17,424 nucleotides of DNA from CAZYTO01 sp964650405. Its GTDB lineage: Bacteria; Acidobacteriota; Thermoanaerobaculia; Gp7-AA8. The position numbers and the translations under genes were made by a program. Below are positions 14,024-17,424 of the stretch, piece after piece. Position 1 is the stretch's first letter, and each line of letters opens with the position of its first letter. The DNA is taken from NCBI GenBank assembly GCA_964650405.1, contig CAZYTO010000104.1, forward strand, positions 1 to 17,424. The letters are read 5' to 3'. Below the pieces are notes generated by a model that had not been told where the DNA came from, made no database searches, and saw only the letters and a list, made by a program, of their open reading frames with translations.

Positions 14024-15659
14024 TGCCGAGTCGCGCAATCACCAGCGTCTGATCGTCCTTCTGCGGCGCTTCGCCGACGAAGGCATCGACCGCAGCGGCG
14101 ATGCGGTCACGCAACTCACCGGCTGACAGCGAGCCCGAGGCGCGGAGGATCTCTTCGAGGCGGGGGTTCTCGTACTCCTCCCCTGCCTCGTTCTCCGCTT
14201 CCGTGATCCCGTCGCTGTAGAGGACGACGGTCGAGCCGGAGAGGAAGGGGCGGGTCTGGGTGCGGTACTTCGACGTGCCGAGGATGCCGACGGGGAGGCC
14301 GTGGGAGCGGAGGAGGTCGAGCTCTCCCTCGTGGAGGACGTAGCAGGGGTTGTGGCCGGCGTTGACGTACTCGATCGTTCCGCTCTCGCGGTCGATGGCC
14401 ACCATGATCATCGTCACGAACTTGTTCTCGGCCGACCAGCGGTGGATGTGCTTGTTCAGCTCCGTGGCGATGTCGCCAAGGTCGCGACCCTCGGCGATGA
14501 GGAGCTGGATGGCGGCGTGCAGCGCGGAGACGAGCAGTGCCGCCGGCATCGACTTGCCGGCTACATCGGCCAGGACGGCGATGAGGAGGCCGTCGCGCTC
14601 GACGAAGGTGTGGTAGTCGCCGCCCACCTGCCGGGCCGGCTTGGAGAGGGCGGCCAGGTCGATCCCTTCGACCGTGGGAATGGACTTGGGAAGAATGTCG
14701 CGCTGGATGGTGGCGGCCAGCTCCAGCTCGCGCTCCATGGCCTGCTTGGCCAGGGCCTCCCGGTGCAGGCGCGCGTTCTCAAGGGCGATGCCGACCTGGT
14801 TGGCGAACTGCGACAGCAGGCGCAGCTCGTTCGCCTCGAATGCGCCCACCGAGCCGTCGCGCGTCTCGCGGTCGGCCGCGGCCAGCACGCCCACGATCTC
14901 GGTCGCCCCGCGCACGGGCACGGCCACGAAGGCCGTGCAGTCGGGGAAGATGCAGTCGGCGCCGGTGTCCCAGGTGATGGCGTCGCCGCTCTGCACGAGC
15001 TGGTTCGTGATGTCCGCGTTCAGGAACTCGGAGCGGACGTCGCCGAAGGATCGGTAGACCTTGAAGTCCGCCCCCTCGCGGAGGAACAGCGCCGCGCGCC
15101 GGGCGTTGGTGAGCGAGATCATGCGGAAGAGCACTTCGTCCGCCAGCTCGTCGGCGTTCAGCGTGGCGGCGATGGAGAGGCCGATGTCGTACAGCGACTC
15201 CAGCTCCCAGAGCCGGTACTTGAGCTGGAAGTCGCCCTCGCGCATCTCCTGGGCCAGGCGCTGATTCGTCATCAGCGACGACAGGTAGGCCGCGGCCGCG
15301 CGGAGCAGATCGATGTCGTCCTCGATGTCGTCCTCGTCCTGGGCCTCAGCCGTACTTCGATCGAGGGCCAGGTCGATGAGCCCGAACGCCTCGCGATGGT
15401 GGCGCAGCGGAATGAGGATGCGGTCCGCCCTCGCCAGGATCTCGTCCGGTGGCTCGCTATCGAACACGTCGGGAGCGGAGGTCCGCCCGCTCATGGCCGC
15501 CAGGCGGAGGGCGCCCTCCCGCGGATCACGCAGGTAGACGGCACCGGACGACGACGACAGGTGCCGGGTGAACGCGTCGAGGATGGCCTCTCCGCGCGGA
15601 GAGCGCTCGAGCTGCTGCAGGTCGTGCAGGAAGTCCGCGACGCGGCGTGCAACGGGCAT
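14013..15659 (-). CDS. GAF-domain SpoIIE/PP2C-type serine phosphatase
   Basis: The 548-residue product is a cytoplasmic phosphatase of the RsbU/SpoIIE type, which dephosphorylates STAS anti-anti-sigma factors. There is no membrane helix. Residues about 20-125 form a first sensor-like region, 150-300 a GAF domain (ESLYDIGLSIAATLNADEL to VGIALENARLHREA), and 305-335 a linker helix (ELELAATIQRDILPKSIP). The phosphatase domain runs from 340 to 545. Metal-binding acids are Asp348 (GGDYH), Asp365 (LADVAGKS), Asp483 (YSDGITEAEN) and Asp535/536 (KDDQT), with NAGHNP also present, so it looks active. The start is uncertain: ATG at 15659 or GTG at 15698 in the same frame, neither with a good ribosome site. 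It lies 118 bp behind the STAS gene in the same direction. Confidence 0.92.
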   Translation of the reverse strand: MPVARRVADFLHDLQQLERSPRGEAILDAFTRHLSSSSGAVYLRDPREGALRLAAMSGRTSAPDVFDSEPPDEILARADRILIPLRHHREAFGLIDLALDRSTAEAQDEDDIEDDIDLLRAAAAYLSSLMTNQRLAQEMREGDFQLKYRLWELESLYDIGLSIAATLNADELADEVLFRMISLTNARRAALFLREGADFKVYRSFGDVRSEFLNADITNQLVQSGDAITWDTGADCIFPDCTAFVAVPVRGATEIVGVLAAADRETRDGSVGAFEANELRLLSQFANQVGIALENARLHREALAKQAMERELELAATIQRDILPKSIPTVEGIDLAALSKPARQVGGDYHTFVERDGLLIAVLADVAGKSMPAALLVSALHAAIQLLIAEGRDLGDIATELNKHIHRWSAENKFVTMIMVAIDRESGTIEYVNAGHNPCYVLHEGELDLLRSHGLPVGILGTSKYRTQTRPFLSGSTVVLYSDGITEAENEAGEEYENPRLEEILRASGSLSAGELRDRIAAAVDAFVGEAPQKDDQTLVIARLGSSS

Positions 15660-15777
15660 GGGAAGAGGAGGATACCGTAGAGGATTGCCGGGGGTCACGG
15701 TTGCGAGGTTGCTGCGCCGTACGGCCGCCGGCGGTGGAAGGCCCGGCGATCGTACGACTCAGCAGCCCTGGAACCGG

Positions 15778-16128
15778 TCAGAGTGCGAGCTCCGCCACCG
15801 CTTCTTCCTCGTTGGCGAAGATCTTCGCGTAGTTGGCCAGACCCATGATCTGGAAGGTCTTGTGAATGACGGGTGTGAGGCAGCAGAACGCGATGCGCCC
15901 GCCCTTCTCCATCATCTTCTCGATGATCTCGATCAGGATGCTGATGCCGATGGAGTTGACGATCTTCGTCTCGCGCAGGTTCAGCAGCAGGCTGCGCACT
16001 CCCCCGTCCATCAGCTCATAGGCGCGGTTGGCGATCTCTTCGCCGCCGACGTTGTTGATATAGCCCTTCGTATAGAGGATCGCGCCGTTGGGCTTCCGCT
16101 CGACCGCGACTCTCAGTTCCTCAGTCAT
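15778..16128 (-). CDS. STAS-domain anti-sigma factor antagonist
   Basis: The 116-residue single STAS domain starts MTEELRVAVE, with the core SLLLNLRETKIVNSIGISIL. Ser59 in N-S-I-G aligns with the phosphorylated serine of SpoIIAA-type proteins (D-S-S-G), although the neighbouring residues are altered (Asn58, Ile60). Such proteins bind the kinase/anti-sigma factor when unphosphorylated and are released when phosphorylated. The ATG at 16128 overlaps the end of the kinase gene by 8 bp, implying coupled expression of binding partners. The two Cys (82, 83) are unusual but not diagnostic. Confidence 0.9.
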   Translation of the reverse strand: MTEELRVAVERKPNGAILYTKGYINNVGGEEIANRAYELMDGGVRSLLLNLRETKIVNSIGISILIEIIEKMMEKGGRIAFCCLTPVIHKTFQIMGLANYAKIFANEEEAVAELAL

Positions 16129-16567
16129 CGTTTTTCCACTCGTGTTTGACCATGTGGATGGTCGTGCCACCATCCTGGCTCGTGGTGATGTCGACTTCGT
16201 CCATGTGCGCCTCGATGAGTTGCAGACCCCGCCCACGCTTGTGAGCCATGCCGGGAGCCGGCCGGCGGGATCGCGCCTCGTCGGGATTGAATCCTTTTCC
16301 GTGATCGGTGACCCAGACGTCGAGCCGCGGTGTGCCGTCTGCCAGGGAAGTGCCGACGAATCTTAGATAGATACGATTGTCGGCGCAACCGGAGTGTTCG
16401 CGTGCGTTGATGCAGGCCTCGATGATGGCATGCGTCAGCTCGTCGACCCGTTCGCCGGTCATCCCGATCTCCCGGGCAAAATTTGCTGCCGCGCGGGCAG
16501 CCGCGATTTCGATGTCTTCGACCATCGGTAGCGTTAGCTCGAGCTGCCGCTCTGCGGTAGCAGTCAT
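16121..16567 (-). CDS. Anti-sigma factor / serine kinase, RsbW-SpoIIAB type HATPase
   Basis: The 148-residue GHKL ATPase domain carries an N box E50-ACIN54-AREHSG, a G1 box TDHGKGFNPD (Asp88, Gly90, Gly92) and a G2 box RGRGLQLIEAH (111-121). These match anti-sigma serine kinases that either hold a sigma factor or phosphorylate the STAS partner. The ATG at 16567 is chosen over TTG at 16654, since the earlier region overlaps the upstream small gene and reads as non-homologous. GAGG lies about 11 bp upstream, so initiation may lean on the preceding gene 31 bp away. No sigma-B/F-type factor is visible in the window. Confidence 0.92.
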   Translation of the reverse strand: MTATAERQLELTLPMVEDIEIAAARAAANFAREIGMTGERVDELTHAIIEACINAREHSGCADNRIYLRFVGTSLADGTPRLDVWVTDHGKGFNPDEARSRRPAPGMAHKRGRGLQLIEAHMDEVDITTSQDGGTTIHMVKHEWKNDD

Positions 16568-16598
16568 GTAGCCGATATCCTCGAGGAGCCGGGCGACG

Positions 16599-16757
16599 TC
16601 AGAAGGAAAGGAAAAGGGCAACGGCCGACTTGATCCAGGACGGAATGCCGCCAAGGGTTTCGAGGGCGAACAGCGCGCAGGTGTTGAGCGCCAGAAGCAT
16701 CGGCAGGGCGCCGGAGAGTGTAACGGCGGTGGTGCGGGTTTGTGCGACGTTGTTCAT
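16599..16757 (-). CDS. 52-residue membrane peptide upstream of the anti-sigma factor
   Basis: The ATG at 16757 follows an AGAGGGGG Shine-Dalgarno sequence at good spacing and runs 52 codons to TGA at 16599. The product reads MNNVAQTRTTAVTLSGALPM, then LLALNTCALFALETLGGIPS, then WIKSAVALFLSF. There are two short hydrophobic segments (about 13-34 and 41-52), with a single Cys (27) and few charges. It is first in line before the HATPase, 31 bp upstream, so it is probably co-transcribed. I recognise no family. A leader or sensor role is conceivable but unsupported. Confidence 0.6.
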   Translation of the reverse strand: MNNVAQTRTTAVTLSGALPMLLALNTCALFALETLGGIPSWIKSAVALFLSF

Positions 16758-16894
16758 GGATGACCCCCTCTTCGTTCGGGTCAGCCTTAGAGCAACGCCA
16801 CTGCCACTCGTACCGGATCAGCGTTTCGCCTCCTAACCGTCTGACGCTGCGCAGTTTACACCAATGTGAACGAAAGACGAGCGGTTTGACCCAC

Positions 16895-16911
16895 TGTGGC
16901 AAATTGCCACA
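16895..16911. promoter_or_regulatory. Perfect 17-bp palindrome, candidate operator
   Basis: TGTGGCAA-A-TTGCCACA is a perfect inverted repeat (8-bp arms, 1-bp centre) in the 209-bp spacer after the sigma-54-type regulator gene and 138 bp before the 52-residue gene. It could be bound by a dimeric regulator, possibly the Fis-type HTH protein next to it. Spacing of GG and GC does not fit a sigma-54 -24/-12 promoter. The remaining leader (16758-16894) has an AGGAGG at about 16830 with no matching gene start that I can support. Confidence 0.5.
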
Positions 16912-16966
16912 ATTCACGCTTCCGACTCCCGCCACGCCTCGTAACCTGCTCGTTCGCATCAGTTTA

Positions 16967-17424
16967 TCAGTGGACGTCCCATTTCTCCGCAGTAGGGGCA
17001 AATTGGGACAGCATGTCGCGCATCCGGTACAGCGTCTTCCGGTCCACCCCCAGGATCTTCGCCGCTTTCGAGATGTTTCCCTTCGTATGCGCGAGCACCC
17101 GCGCCACGTAACGGTGCTCCAGATCGTTCAAAGTGGGAAAGTCGTTGGTCAGCTCACCGGGCTCGGCCGTCGCCGCCGGCTGCGGCAGCAGAAGGTCGCC
17201 GGGATCGATGACCGGGTCGGTGGTCAGCGCCAGCGCGCCTTCGATGAGGTTCTCCAGCTCCCGCACGTTGCCCGGGAAGGGATACCGCATGATCTGCTGG
17301 AGGGCCTCCTGCGTGATGCGCACGTCGTTCAGCCCCTCGGCCCGGCCGTACTTGTCGAGAAAGAAACGGACGAGCTTGGGGATTTCGGCCGCCCCGCCGC
17401 GGAGGCGTGGGATGGTCATTCCCC
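16967..17424 (-). CDS. Sigma-54-dependent Fis-family response regulator, C-terminal part (runs off window)
   Basis: The last about 152 residues of a bacterial enhancer-binding protein are present; the gene continues beyond 17424. The visible part starts within the AAA+ sigma-54 interaction domain (TIPRLRGGAAEIPKLVRFFL). It includes the conserved YPFPGNVRELENLIE, then a linker, and ends with a Fis-type helix-turn-helix (HTKGNISKAAKILGVDRKTLYRM). The GAFTGA loop and any receiver domain lie outside the window. It is upstream in the same direction as the partner-switching genes, separated by 209 bp that contain the palindrome. Confidence 0.93.
   Translation of the reverse strand, partial: GMTIPRLRGGAAEIPKLVRFFLDKYGRAEGLNDVRITQEALQQIMRYPFPGNVRELENLIEGALALTTDPVIDPGDLLLPQPAATAEPGELTNDFPTLNDLEHRYVARVLAHTKGNISKAAKILGVDRKTLYRMRDMLSQFAPTAEKWDVH

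Noticed and set aside
14301..15680. 459-codon plus-strand ORF over the SpoIIE gene
   Set aside because: Antisense shadow; the minus strand carries an intact phosphatase with all metal-binding residues.
16895..16911. Sigma-54 promoter
   Set aside because: TGGCA and TGC are present, but GG and GC are 8 bp apart rather than the required 12.

Overview
The window is a GC-rich (clearly above 60% by eye) bacterial stretch with long ORFs on both strands. An LpxD fragment (lipid A pathway) points to a Gram-negative cell envelope. The CstA, fused membrane/spermidine-synthase-like protein, SpoIIE/STAS/HATPase module and repeat-littered intergenic regions fit an uncultured Acidobacteriota-like genome. 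That taxonomic guess is an inference, not something read directly. Ten Ns at 8445-8454 and a chimeric junction beside them suggest a metagenome-derived or draft scaffold.

Left part (1-6800): cysS, a secreted DUF11 protein and ruvA run on the plus strand. They are followed convergently by a DoxX-family membrane protein (minus), then a secreted protein with a clan CD (caspase-like) His/Cys signature and a YcaQ/AlkX-type HTH_42 protein (plus). Middle (6800-9130): a minus-strand polytopic membrane protein with a spermidine-synthase-like domain is split by the assembly gap. Next to the gap lies about 220 bp of lpxD on the opposite strand, so the scaffold is misjoined here. Right of it (9211-12196), on the plus strand, come cstA, a PaaG-like crotonase and a coupled 68-residue membrane protein. 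An accessory strip (12197-14012) holds a VapBC-type toxin-antitoxin pair, an internally deleted IS4-family remnant and several palindromic repeats. The right end (14013-17424, all minus) is a partner-switching signalling cluster. In transcription order it has a sigma-54-type regulator (cut by the window edge), a newly noticed 52-residue membrane peptide, an RsbW-like HATPase, a STAS protein and a GAF/SpoIIE phosphatase.

The most distinctive feature is how repeats occupy gene ends. One family of about 48-bp arms, starting TTCATCCTGAGCG or a close variant, begins within about 10 bp of the stop codon of four genes, always in the same orientation relative to the gene. Two arms of this family usually pair as an inverted repeat. 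Two unrelated REPIN-like families (paired inverted hairpins) and at least two heptamer-period tandem arrays also sit at gene boundaries. The stop codon of the YcaQ-like gene lies inside a heptamer array, and the last codons of the SpoIIE gene are made of repeat arm.
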